Assembly (NCBI GenBank): GCA_021648265.1 | Contig: JAKITD010000014.1 | Location: 1-52,101 of the forward strand | From: Flavobacteriaceae bacterium | GTDB taxonomy: Bacteria; Bacteroidota; Bacteroidia; Flavobacteriales; Flavobacteriaceae | Length of the DNA stretch: 52,101 nt | Reading direction: 5' to 3' | Shown: one piece after another, positions 1 to 7,863 of the stretch | Layout: every line of letters starts with the position of its first letter | Numbering within the stretch: position 1 is the stretch's first letter | Notes under the pieces: model-generated | The model's database searches: none | Told to the model about the DNA's origin: nothing | What the model saw: only the letters and a program-made list of their open reading frames with translations | Program-made: the position numbers and the translations under genes

Positions 1-74
1 ATGACCAATAATTTGTGCTCAAAAGTGTGTTTTTGATACTTGATTTTTGAACAGTCTTGTTTTTGTGTTTTCAT
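1..74 (-). CDS. IS3-like transposase OrfA/helix-turn-helix protein, N-terminus only (cut by window edge)
   Basis: An ATG at 72-74 (minus strand) opens a frame that runs without a stop to the left edge. Its 24 residues begin MKTQKQDCSKIKYQKHTFEH, followed by KLLV. From memory this resembles the start of IS3-family OrfA proteins of Bacteroidota, small helix-turn-helix proteins that act with a DDE integrase. The rest of the element would lie to the left. The element's end should lie between 75 and about 165; I cannot fix it, although TG-starting sequence reading leftward from about 153 is a candidate. The identification rests on a short stretch and needs the neighbouring sequence. Confidence 0.5.
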   Translation of the reverse strand, partial: MKTQKQDCSKIKYQKHTFEHKLLV

Positions 75-220
75 AAGTGACTAATTTAATTGTTAAATTT
101 TTAGTCAACCTATTTCAGGAATTGCCATGCGTTTGACCTGACTCTTCAATACAGGTTAATTATGTTTTGCTTTCTTTTAAATTTACTAAATCTCCATAAA
201 TAATATGTGATCTTAAACAT

Positions 221-2338
221 TTAACTTATAAAACTCCAAATATTTTTATACTTTGTAAGTTGAATAAAAGTGTTTTTTATAGGAAGGTTCTCAGGTTTTA
301 AAAGTGAAGGATCACTTTTTAAAATTTCAAAAGCATAACTTCTCGCTAATTTTAAAATGTCATGATCCTTGATGATATCTGCAATTTTCAAATTTAAAAC
401 GCCACTTTGTTGTGTTCCCATTAAATCTCCAGGACCTCTTAATCTTAAATCAACTTCAGCGATTTCAAAGCCATCACTGGTTTTAACCATCGTTTTAATT
501 CTTGTTCTACCATTTTCTGAAAGTTTATGACTTGTCATTAAAATACAATAACTTTGGTCTGCACCACGTCCTACACGACCTCTTAATTGGTGAAGTTGTG
601 ACAATCCGAAACGTTCGGCACTTTCGATAATCATTACACTTGCATTTGGAACGTTTACGCCAACTTCAATTACAGTAGTAGCAACCATAATATTTGTTTC
701 GCCTTTTATAAAACGATTCATTTCGTATTCTTTATCTTGAGATTTCATTTTACCGTGAACGATAGAAATTTGATAATTCTGTCCCGAACCCTCGGGAGGA
801 AATTCTCTGGAAATACTTTCGTAACCATCCATTAAATCTTTATAGTCTAAAGCCTCCGATTCTTGAATTAAAGGATAGACAATATAAACCTGTCTGCCTT
901 TAGAAATTTCGTCTTTCATAAACTTAAAAACACGTAGTCTATTGGAGTCAAAACGGTGTACTGTTTTGATGGCTTTTCTGCCCGGTGGAAGCTCATCAAT
1001 TATCGAGATATCTAAGTCACCATAAACGCTCATGGCAAGAGTTCTTGGAATGGGTGTTGCGGTCATAACTAACACGTGAGGAGGAAGCTTGTTTTTATGC
1101 CATATTTTACTTCGTTGTGCAACTCCAAAACGATGTTGTTCATCGATAATTGCAAGTCCTAAATTCTTGAATTTCACCTTGTCTTCGAGTAGCGCATGGG
1201 TACCAATAAGGATGTTAATTTCACCATTTTCGAGCTTTTCGTGGATAATTCGCCTATCTGAAGTTTTAGTTGAACCAGTTAATAAGTAAATGCTGAGTTT
1301 CAGATTTTTACACAATTCTAATAAGCCGTTATAATGTTGGACTGACAAAATTTCAGTAGGCGCCATTAAACAAGTTTGGAATCCATTGTCAAGTGCTATT
1401 AATATAGACATTAATGCTACAATTGTTTTACCTGAACCTACATCGCCTTGTAGTAAACGATTCATTTGTGCATTATTGCCTAAGTCGTTTCTAATTTCTT
1501 TGATAACTCGCTTTTGTGCATTGGTTAATTCAAAGGGTAAATGCTCTTTGTAAAAGGTGTTAAAATTCTCCCCTACTCGGCTAAAAGGATAGCCCTTTAT
1601 TTTTGCTTTATGGAGTAAATTCTTTCGAATTAATTGCAACTGAATATAAAATAATTCTTCAAATTTTAATCGGTATTGAGCCTTTGCTAAAAGGGTTTGA
1701 TTTTGTGGAAAATGAATGTTTAAAAGTGCCTCTTTTTTGGGTAGTAATTTTAGGGTTTCTAAAAGGGGTTTCGAGAGGGTTTCAGTAAAGCTATTTTTGG
1801 ACTCTAAAAACAGTTGTTGTATGATTGAAATTAGCACCCGATTTGAAACTCCCCTTGCTGTTAATTTTTCTGTTGAAGGATATACAGCTTGCATCGCAGG
1901 ACGCAAATTTTTTTCATAATCGCTGAGTAGTTCCATTTCTGGATGTGGCATTGAAAAAGATCCATTAAACCAATTTGTTTTTCCGAAGATGACATAAGTG
2001 ATATTTAATTTTAAGCTTTCTCGAATCCATTTATGACCTCGAAACCAAACTAATTCCATTTTTCCAGTTTCATCTTGAAAAGTAGCAACCAATCGTTTGC
2101 CTCTTTTTTGATCCACTATTTTAATATGGGTAATTTTGCCTAAAATTTGAACATCAGCACTTGTTCGTTGTAACTGGTTGATTTTATAAAACTTAGTCCG
2201 GTCTAAATACCTGTTTGGAAAAAGATTTAGCAAATCCTGAAAAGTAAAAATTCCCAACTCCTTTTTTAGTAAATCTGCCCGATTAGGACCGACACCTTTT
2301 AGATAGTCTATTGGAGTTTGAAAAAAACTTGAGTTCAT
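221..2338 (-). CDS. recG: ATP-dependent DNA helicase RecG
   Basis: RecG remodels stalled replication forks and branch-migrates Holliday junctions. The 705-aa product has the N-terminal wedge/OB region (residues about 1-260), then the SF2 motor: Walker A GDVGSGKT, DEQH box (DEQHRFG), TATPIPRTLA motif III and RGRVGRG motif VI, in the family order and at normal length. I place the start at 2338 (MNSSFFQTP); five further in-frame codons upstream reach 2353 but do not look conserved. It diverges from the aminopeptidase gene, with about 95 bp between starts. An oddity: between the GYESISREFP segment and the QISIVHGKM motif there is a short PPEGSGQ insert coded by an inverted repeat (782-797) of a type seen elsewhere in the window. 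Confidence 0.96.
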   Translation of the reverse strand: MNSSFFQTPIDYLKGVGPNRADLLKKELGIFTFQDLLNLFPNRYLDRTKFYKINQLQRTSADVQILGKITHIKIVDQKRGKRLVATFQDETGKMELVWFRGHKWIRESLKLNITYVIFGKTNWFNGSFSMPHPEMELLSDYEKNLRPAMQAVYPSTEKLTARGVSNRVLISIIQQLFLESKNSFTETLSKPLLETLKLLPKKEALLNIHFPQNQTLLAKAQYRLKFEELFYIQLQLIRKNLLHKAKIKGYPFSRVGENFNTFYKEHLPFELTNAQKRVIKEIRNDLGNNAQMNRLLQGDVGSGKTIVALMSILIALDNGFQTCLMAPTEILSVQHYNGLLELCKNLKLSIYLLTGSTKTSDRRIIHEKLENGEINILIGTHALLEDKVKFKNLGLAIIDEQHRFGVAQRSKIWHKNKLPPHVLVMTATPIPRTLAMSVYGDLDISIIDELPPGRKAIKTVHRFDSNRLRVFKFMKDEISKGRQVYIVYPLIQESEALDYKDLMDGYESISREFPPEGSGQNYQISIVHGKMKSQDKEYEMNRFIKGETNIMVATTVIEVGVNVPNASVMIIESAERFGLSQLHQLRGRVGRGADQSYCILMTSHKLSENGRTRIKTMVKTSDGFEIAEVDLRLRGPGDLMGTQQSGVLNLKIADIIKDHDILKLARSYAFEILKSDPSLLKPENLPIKNTFIQLTKYKNIWSFIS
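782..797. repeat. TCCCGA/TCGGGA mini inverted repeat inside recG
   Basis: tcccga (782-787) and tcggga (792-797) separated by 4 nt. The same arms recur at 22638-22653 and 39262-39279. Here it is read in frame and adds a few residues to RecG at a surface position between the GYESISREFP segment and the QISIVHGKM motif. Confidence 0.5.
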
Positions 2339-2434
2339 AAAACGAAAATACAAATTCTTATGAATGCTTGTAAGAAATTTAAAGGATTATCCTATAAAAT
2401 TTGTATTTTGTTATCCTACAATTTTATAAATAGT

Positions 2435-4498
2435 ATGAGGGAGTTGATCGTTTTATTTTTGGTGTTGTTTATGGGGAACGCTTTTTGTCAACAAACTGAA
2501 AAGGTTGACTTTGTAAGTGTTGATGCAGTTATTAGACCCGATTTTAATAATGAAAGTATTAACGGAAATGCATCCTATACGTTTCAGATCAAAAAAAAAT
2601 GTGATTCAGTATATTTAGATGCTGTAGGGATTGTACTTATTAAAAATAATTTGAATAAGGACATTCAAATTTCTTTTCAAAACAAGAAAATATGGCTAAT
2701 TTCAAAATTTAAAGCCAATAAAACCTATACTGTTTCATTTGATTATGAGGCAATTCCAAGACAGGCACTCTACTTTATCGATGATCAAATTTGGACCCAA
2801 GGGCAAGGAAAATACACTTCAAATTGGTTACCGAGTTTAGATGATATGAATGATAAAATGATTTTTTCAATTACTTACGAAGTTCCATTTAATAAAACAG
2901 TAATTGCCAATGGAAAACTAATAACAATCTCAGAAATAGATGATTTAAAAATTTGGAATTATAGAATGAATCTTCCAATGTCTAGTTATTTAGTAGCTTT
3001 TACTGTTGGAAATTTCAACTATAAAACAATTAATTCGTCAAGCAATATTCCTATCGAATTGTATTATAACCCAAAAGATTCATTACGTTTTGAACCAACC
3101 TATAGGTTTTCTAAACAAATTTTCGATTTTTTGGAAAAAGAAATCGGCATTGCGTATCCTTGGCAAAACTACAAGCAAGTTCCTGTCAAAGATTTTATGT
3201 ATGCAGGAATGGAAAATACTACCGCCACTTTTTTTTCAGATGTGTTTGTTGTTGATTCTATAGGTTTTACAGACCGAAATTATATAAATGTAAATGCTCA
3301 CGAATTGGCACACCAATGGTTTGGAAATTTAGTCACTGAAACATCCAGCAAGCATCATTGGCTTCACGAAGGTTTTGCAAGTTATTATGCTTTATTAGCA
3401 GAAAAAGAAATCTTTGGTGAGGATTATTACTATTGGAAATTGTTTCAATCAGCTGAACAATTAAAAGCTTTAAGCGATGAAGGTAAAGGAGAATCTCTTA
3501 CTAATCCTAAAGCGAGCTCCTTAACTTTTTACGAAAAAGGAACCTGGGCATTGCATATTTTAAAAGAAAAAGTTGGAGAGAAAGTTTTTAAATCTGCGGT
3601 TAAAAATTATTTGGAAAAGCACCAATTTAACAATATAATTACTGAAGATTTTATTTCAGAAGTAGAAAAAGTATATGGAAAAGATTTAAAAGAGTTTAAA
3701 AAAGATTGGATAAAACAAAGTGCATTTAAATCTGAACAAGCCTATCAATCATTGATAAAGTCGTCTTTTATTAAAGAGTATTTTAAAATTTCAGCTTTAA
3801 GAGAAAATCCAGTTTCTCTAAAAATTATGGATTTTGAAAAAGCACTTGCATTCCCAAATGACTTTATTGGTCAAGAAGTTATTTATCAAATAGAAGATGA
3901 GCCAATGACCTTGGTGTTTCCGCTTTATAAAAAAGCTTTTCAATCAAACAATGTATTTGTAAGGCAAGCAATAGCTTTGTCTCTCACTAAAATACCTGAA
4001 GATTTAAAAGAGGATTACGAATCTTTATTACAGGACAAATCCTACGTAACTCAAGAAGCTGCATTGGGAAATTTATGGGTTAATTTTCCTGATAACAGAA
4101 CAAAATATTTAGATGAAATGAGTGAGGTTATTGGATTTCAAGATAAGAATATTCGACAGGTTTGGTTGTTTTTGGCATTGATTACTGAAGATTATAAAAT
4201 TGAAAATAAGGGTAAATTTATTACAGAATTAAGAAAATACACCTCATCAAAATACGGAAACAAAGTACGAGAAAAAGCCCTAGAATATGTTAATTATATG
4301 GAGTTGTGGGATAAAGAATCGTTATTGAACCTTATAGATGCTTGTCAACATCATTATTGGCGTTTTAAAAAATCTTCAAGGGTCATTTTAAGTAGTTTGT
4401 TAGAAAAGCAAGAGTATCGTGAACAGATTAATAATTTGAGAAATGAATTGGACGAAAATTCATCTAAATTTCTAGATAGAATAATAAATGAAAAATAA
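2435..4498 (+). CDS. M1 family metallopeptidase (aminopeptidase), secreted
   Basis: Zinc aminopeptidase of the M1 (gluzincin) family, removing N-terminal residues from peptides. The product has a signal peptide (MRELIVLFLVLFMGNAFC), a GAMEN-type exopeptidase motif (YAGMENTT), the zinc site HELAHQW and the third ligand glutamate in WLHEGFASYYA downstream. The C-terminal third is helical, as in the family, and the protein is 687 aa long. The frame is open upstream to an ATG at 2360, but the start at 2435 puts the signal peptide at the N-terminus, so I prefer it. The stop overlaps or abuts the patatin gene, so the two are probably co-transcribed. Confidence 0.93.
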   Translation: MRELIVLFLVLFMGNAFCQQTEKVDFVSVDAVIRPDFNNESINGNASYTFQIKKKCDSVYLDAVGIVLIKNNLNKDIQISFQNKKIWLISKFKANKTYTVSFDYEAIPRQALYFIDDQIWTQGQGKYTSNWLPSLDDMNDKMIFSITYEVPFNKTVIANGKLITISEIDDLKIWNYRMNLPMSSYLVAFTVGNFNYKTINSSSNIPIELYYNPKDSLRFEPTYRFSKQIFDFLEKEIGIAYPWQNYKQVPVKDFMYAGMENTTATFFSDVFVVDSIGFTDRNYINVNAHELAHQWFGNLVTETSSKHHWLHEGFASYYALLAEKEIFGEDYYYWKLFQSAEQLKALSDEGKGESLTNPKASSLTFYEKGTWALHILKEKVGEKVFKSAVKNYLEKHQFNNIITEDFISEVEKVYGKDLKEFKKDWIKQSAFKSEQAYQSLIKSSFIKEYFKISALRENPVSLKIMDFEKALAFPNDFIGQEVIYQIEDEPMTLVFPLYKKAFQSNNVFVRQAIALSLTKIPEDLKEDYESLLQDKSYVTQEAALGNLWVNFPDNRTKYLDEMSEVIGFQDKNIRQVWLFLALITEDYKIENKGKFITELRKYTSSKYGNKVREKALEYVNYMELWDKESLLNLIDACQHHYWRFKKSSRVILSSLLEKQEYREQINNLRNELDENSSKFLDRIINEK

Positions 4499-4499
4499 A

Positions 4500-5423
4500 A
4501 TGAGAGCATTAGTAATATCTGGAGGCGGTAGTAAAGGAGCTTTTGCTGGAGGCGTTGCTCAATATTTAATTAAAGAGTTAAAATATAAATATGATTTGTT
4601 TGTAGGAACTTCAACAGGAAGCCTTTTAATTACACATCTTGCTTTAAGCAAAACTCAAAAAATAAAACAGATTTATACATCTGTAAATCAGAAAAGTATA
4701 TTTAGTAATTGTCCGTTTATTGTTAAAAAAGAACGGCACGGACAACAGGAAATTGGCATCAATCATTTTAATGTTTTTCGGAATATCTTAAAAGGAAAAA
4801 AAACCTTCGGAGAGAGTAAAAATCTTCGAAAATTAATTTCTAATGCTATTTCTGAAACAGAGTTTGAGGAATTAAAAAATGGTGTAAAAGAAGTTGTTGT
4901 TACGGTTTCAAACCTATCTTTAAATCAAGTAGAGTATAAATCGATTAACGATTATAGTTACAATGATTTCTGTGATTGGATTTGGATTTCCTGCAATTAT
5001 ACACCATTTATGAGTTTGGTAAAAAAGAATGGCTGCGAGTATGCAGATGGCGGGTTTGGAAGTATGGTTCCAATTGAAGAAGCCATTAAACGAGGAGCCA
5101 CCACCATCGATGTAATTGTTTTAGATACCGAAGTAGCTCATTTAAATAAAATGCCTTCAAAAAATATTTTTTCATTAATCACAAACATGCATTCCTATAT
5201 GGCAGATCGAATTGAAAAACAGAATATTAGAATAGGAAAATATGTAGCTTCCAATAACGATGCGATTATTAATTTGTATTATACACCTACGGTATTAACT
5301 ACAAATTCATTGATTTTCAATAAGGAAAAAATGTTGCAATGGTGGGAGCAAGGGTTTGAATTTGCTAAACGAAAAAATATTGAATTGAACGATTTAAATG
5401 AATTGAAAGATGAAGGGGATTGA
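4500..5423 (+). CDS. Patatin-like phospholipase family protein
   Basis: Serine lipid acyl hydrolase with a Ser-Asp dyad. The oxyanion-hole motif GGGSKGAFAGG lies at residues about 8-18, the nucleophile motif GTSTGS (G-x-S-x-G) at about 37-42, and the Asp motif DGG in YADGGFGS. There is no signal peptide, so it is probably cytoplasmic or peripheral. Length is about 307 aa. The start at 4500 gives MRALVISGGG, the form I would expect; an ATG at 4488 would add four residues and overlap the aminopeptidase gene by 11 nt. Either way translational coupling with the upstream gene is likely. The substrate is unknown. Confidence 0.9.
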   Translation: MRALVISGGGSKGAFAGGVAQYLIKELKYKYDLFVGTSTGSLLITHLALSKTQKIKQIYTSVNQKSIFSNCPFIVKKERHGQQEIGINHFNVFRNILKGKKTFGESKNLRKLISNAISETEFEELKNGVKEVVVTVSNLSLNQVEYKSINDYSYNDFCDWIWISCNYTPFMSLVKKNGCEYADGGFGSMVPIEEAIKRGATTIDVIVLDTEVAHLNKMPSKNIFSLITNMHSYMADRIEKQNIRIGKYVASNNDAIINLYYTPTVLTTNSLIFNKEKMLQWWEQGFEFAKRKNIELNDLNELKDEGD

Positions 5424-5542
5424 TTTTGATTTGGCTCGTAAAAGCATTAAGATGCGAAGAATGAGTTTGAACTGACGTCTTTACGGTAGTGTAGTCAAAA
5501 ATAGTTGGTGCTTTTCTGAATAATATTTTTATAAACCACAAA

Positions 5543-6067
5543 TTAAAACAACTCCGAAACTTCCTTTTTCACAAACATTAAAGCCTTATGTGAAGGAGTA
5601 ATTTCGCCAACAAAATGATTCAACAAAAAAGCTCTTAATTTATCCGAATCACCTACTTTTTCATTCATTGATGCTTGTCGTATTACCTGAATAGTTGCGT
5701 TTTTAGCAGCATTTATTAAATTCCAACATTCTGGTGTAATGTAGATTTGTTGTGCCAAATTATGCTCATATTCATTATCAATATTCTGAATTAATAGGGA
5801 TTCATATTTCTGAAGCTCATCTGAAAAAGGTTTTACTCGCAGTAACAATTTATTGGGATCGATGCGTTCCAAAAACAAAGTAAGGCGTTCATAAGCTTGT
5901 AAACGAATAGGAATAATATTTTTTTGTGCTTCTTTCTGAATTAAATACCTTCTCCTGCCTTCTTCATTTGCAGTGTGTCCTTTAAAGAAAAAATAAGCCA
6001 CCAATCCAACGACAATGGCAGGTAATAAATAAGCAAAATAACTAATAATTAGGGTTGCATCTTCCAT
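5543..6067 (-). CDS. Conserved membrane-anchored protein, function unknown
   Basis: A 174-aa protein with one N-terminal membrane segment (IISYFAYLLPAIVVGLVAYF) followed by a basic stretch (EEGRRRYLIQKEAQKN) and a helical, probably coiled-coil cytoplasmic domain. I do not recognise a catalytic motif; proteins of this shape are common next to housekeeping genes in Flavobacteriia. I choose Met8 (6067) rather than the first ATG (6088) because the first ATG lies inside a TAAGTTTG promoter box (6086-6093, minus strand). It follows the glutamate-synthase-like gene in the same direction, 56 nt downstream of that gene's stop, but appears to have its own promoter. Confidence 0.75.
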   Translation of the reverse strand: MEDATLIISYFAYLLPAIVVGLVAYFFFKGHTANEEGRRRYLIQKEAQKNIIPIRLQAYERLTLFLERIDPNKLLLRVKPFSDELQKYESLLIQNIDNEYEHNLAQQIYITPECWNLINAAKNATIQVIRQASMNEKVGDSDKLRAFLLNHFVGEITPSHKALMFVKKEVSELF

Positions 6068-6085
6068 AGAAAAAGGTTTAGAAAG

Positions 6086-6093
6086 CAAACTTA
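6086..6093 (-). promoter_or_regulatory. Bacteroidota -7 box TAAGTTTG
   Basis: Exact match to TANNTTTG on the minus strand, 19 nt before the preferred start of the membrane protein gene (6067). It overlaps the longer alternative start, which argues against that start. No clear -33 TTG at ideal spacing. Confidence 0.45.
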
Positions 6094-6123
6094 GTTTGTT
6101 TTAATTTATTGCACAAAAGATAT

Positions 6124-7680
6124 TTAATTTGATTTTCCTCCCAAATACAAACAATCCTTCAAATCTTGCATAGAAGTAAAAGAAACAGGAGTTTTATTAT
6201 ACATATATGTTTTATCTAATTCTTTTGAAAGATAGTGGTCATCAACATTGATATCGATATCCTTCATTGTAAACTGACAAGGGTGTTCGTAACCAGCAGC
6301 GTGGGTGATTTCAATAAATTCTTTTCTAAAAGTCTTAAAATATTGAGCTAATCGTTCGGATTTTAAAGGGACATTAATTCCTCTTTGAAGCCATTTGCTT
6401 TGGGTGGCAACTCCACTCGGGCATTTATTGGTATGACAAACCTGTGCCTGAATACATCCAATACTCAACATAGCTTCTCGAGCCACATTTAAGCAATCTG
6501 CTCCCATTGCAAATGCCATCGCACCTTTTGCTGGGAAACCTAATTTTCCACTGGCAATAAATACGATACGCTCGGTAATGTTTTTGGTTTTAAACACTTT
6601 GTACAAATCGCTAAAACCATACACCCAGGGTAAAGAAACGTGATCGGCAAAACTTGGAGGTGCAGCACCCGTTCCTCCTTCACCACCATCAACGGTAATA
6701 AAATCAGGACCTTTGTTGGTATCTTTCATTAAATCTGCTAATTCTTCCCATTGTTCTAATTTTCCTATTGCGGCTTTAATTCCTACGGGTAATCCTGTTT
6801 TAGAAGCCACTTCTTCAATAAAAGCAACCATTTCAGTCACATTGGAAAATACTTTATGATTGGGAGGAGAAATTACATCTACACCCATTTCAACGTTTCG
6901 AATCTCGGCAATTTCTTTAGTGATTTTAGCTCCTGGAAGAACACCACCTTTACCTGGTTTTGCACCTTGTGATAGTTTAATTTCAATTGCTTTTATAAAA
7001 GGATTGTCATTTACTAATTTCACTAATTTTTCCATTGAAAATTCACCACCTTTATTCCGAACTCCAAAATATCCAGTTCCAATTTGAAAAATAACATCAC
7101 CACCATTACTGTGATAGGGTGATAATCCACCTTCGCCGGTATTATGATAGGCATCAGCAATTTTAACTCCTCTGTTTAATGAATCAATTGCTCTTGCTGA
7201 TAACGATCCAAAACTCATTGCAGAGATATTGATTACAGATGCCGGACGAAAGGGTTTCTCTCTTTTATTGAAAGATCCCATCACTTTTGCACAGGGTAAA
7301 AAACAATGATCTTTCACATTTGGATGATCTTTACCAATTTGAAAAGGCATCATCGCATTATTAATAAATATATGCTGATGTGCATAAATATCCCGATCGG
7401 TACCAAAGCCTTCGTAATTGTTTTCGTGTTTAGCTGAGGCGTATATCCAACCTCTCTCAATTCGATTAAAAGGAAGTTCTTCACGATTGTTAGCTACTAA
7501 ATATTGACGTAATTCTGGGCCAATTTTTTCCAAAACAAAACGTAAGTGCCCAACAACAGGAAAGTTATGACTAATAGTGTGTTTTGCTTGTAAAACATCT
7601 CTAATTGCTACTAAGGCTAAGACGATAAAAACCCAAGCCCACCAAGGGAGGTTTGTGATGATTTCTAGTATAGAATTCAT
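6124..7680 (-). CDS. FMN-binding glutamate synthase family protein, membrane-anchored
   Basis: A 518-aa stand-alone version of the FMN-binding (synthase) domain of the glutamate synthase large subunit. A hydrophobic N-terminal segment (LPWWAWVFIVLALVAI) suggests membrane anchoring. The barrel carries AIEIKLSQGAKPGKGG, GGEGGTGAAPPSF and a CX5CX4C cluster motif (residues about 408-420, within QVCHTNKCPSGVATQ), as in GltB where it binds a 3Fe-4S cluster. No amidotransferase domain or partner gltD is present nearby, so glutamate synthesis from glutamine should not be assumed; the physiological reaction is unknown. Convergent with no one; divergent from pcrA across 183 bp. Confidence 0.88.
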   Translation of the reverse strand: MNSILEIITNLPWWAWVFIVLALVAIRDVLQAKHTISHNFPVVGHLRFVLEKIGPELRQYLVANNREELPFNRIERGWIYASAKHENNYEGFGTDRDIYAHQHIFINNAMMPFQIGKDHPNVKDHCFLPCAKVMGSFNKREKPFRPASVINISAMSFGSLSARAIDSLNRGVKIADAYHNTGEGGLSPYHSNGGDVIFQIGTGYFGVRNKGGEFSMEKLVKLVNDNPFIKAIEIKLSQGAKPGKGGVLPGAKITKEIAEIRNVEMGVDVISPPNHKVFSNVTEMVAFIEEVASKTGLPVGIKAAIGKLEQWEELADLMKDTNKGPDFITVDGGEGGTGAAPPSFADHVSLPWVYGFSDLYKVFKTKNITERIVFIASGKLGFPAKGAMAFAMGADCLNVAREAMLSIGCIQAQVCHTNKCPSGVATQSKWLQRGINVPLKSERLAQYFKTFRKEFIEITHAAGYEHPCQFTMKDIDINVDDHYLSKELDKTYMYNKTPVSFTSMQDLKDCLYLGGKSN

Positions 7681-7863
7681 TTATAAAATATTAATTTGAA
7701 AGATTAAACAAAATAATTTTAAAAGATCAGCTAAAGGTATTTAAAATTCATTAATTATTATACGAAAAATAGTTGTTTATAAATAGTCTAAAAAGCTGTT
7801 TCAAATTCTTTGTAAATTCTGTAATTTCACGACTTCCATTTCAGAAGATAAATAACCAATAAA

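Noticed and set aside
7681..7863. tRNA or small RNA in the long intergenic gaps
   Set aside because: I looked for cloverleaf patterns and CCA ends in the gaps and found none; this was by eye and could miss an unusual one.
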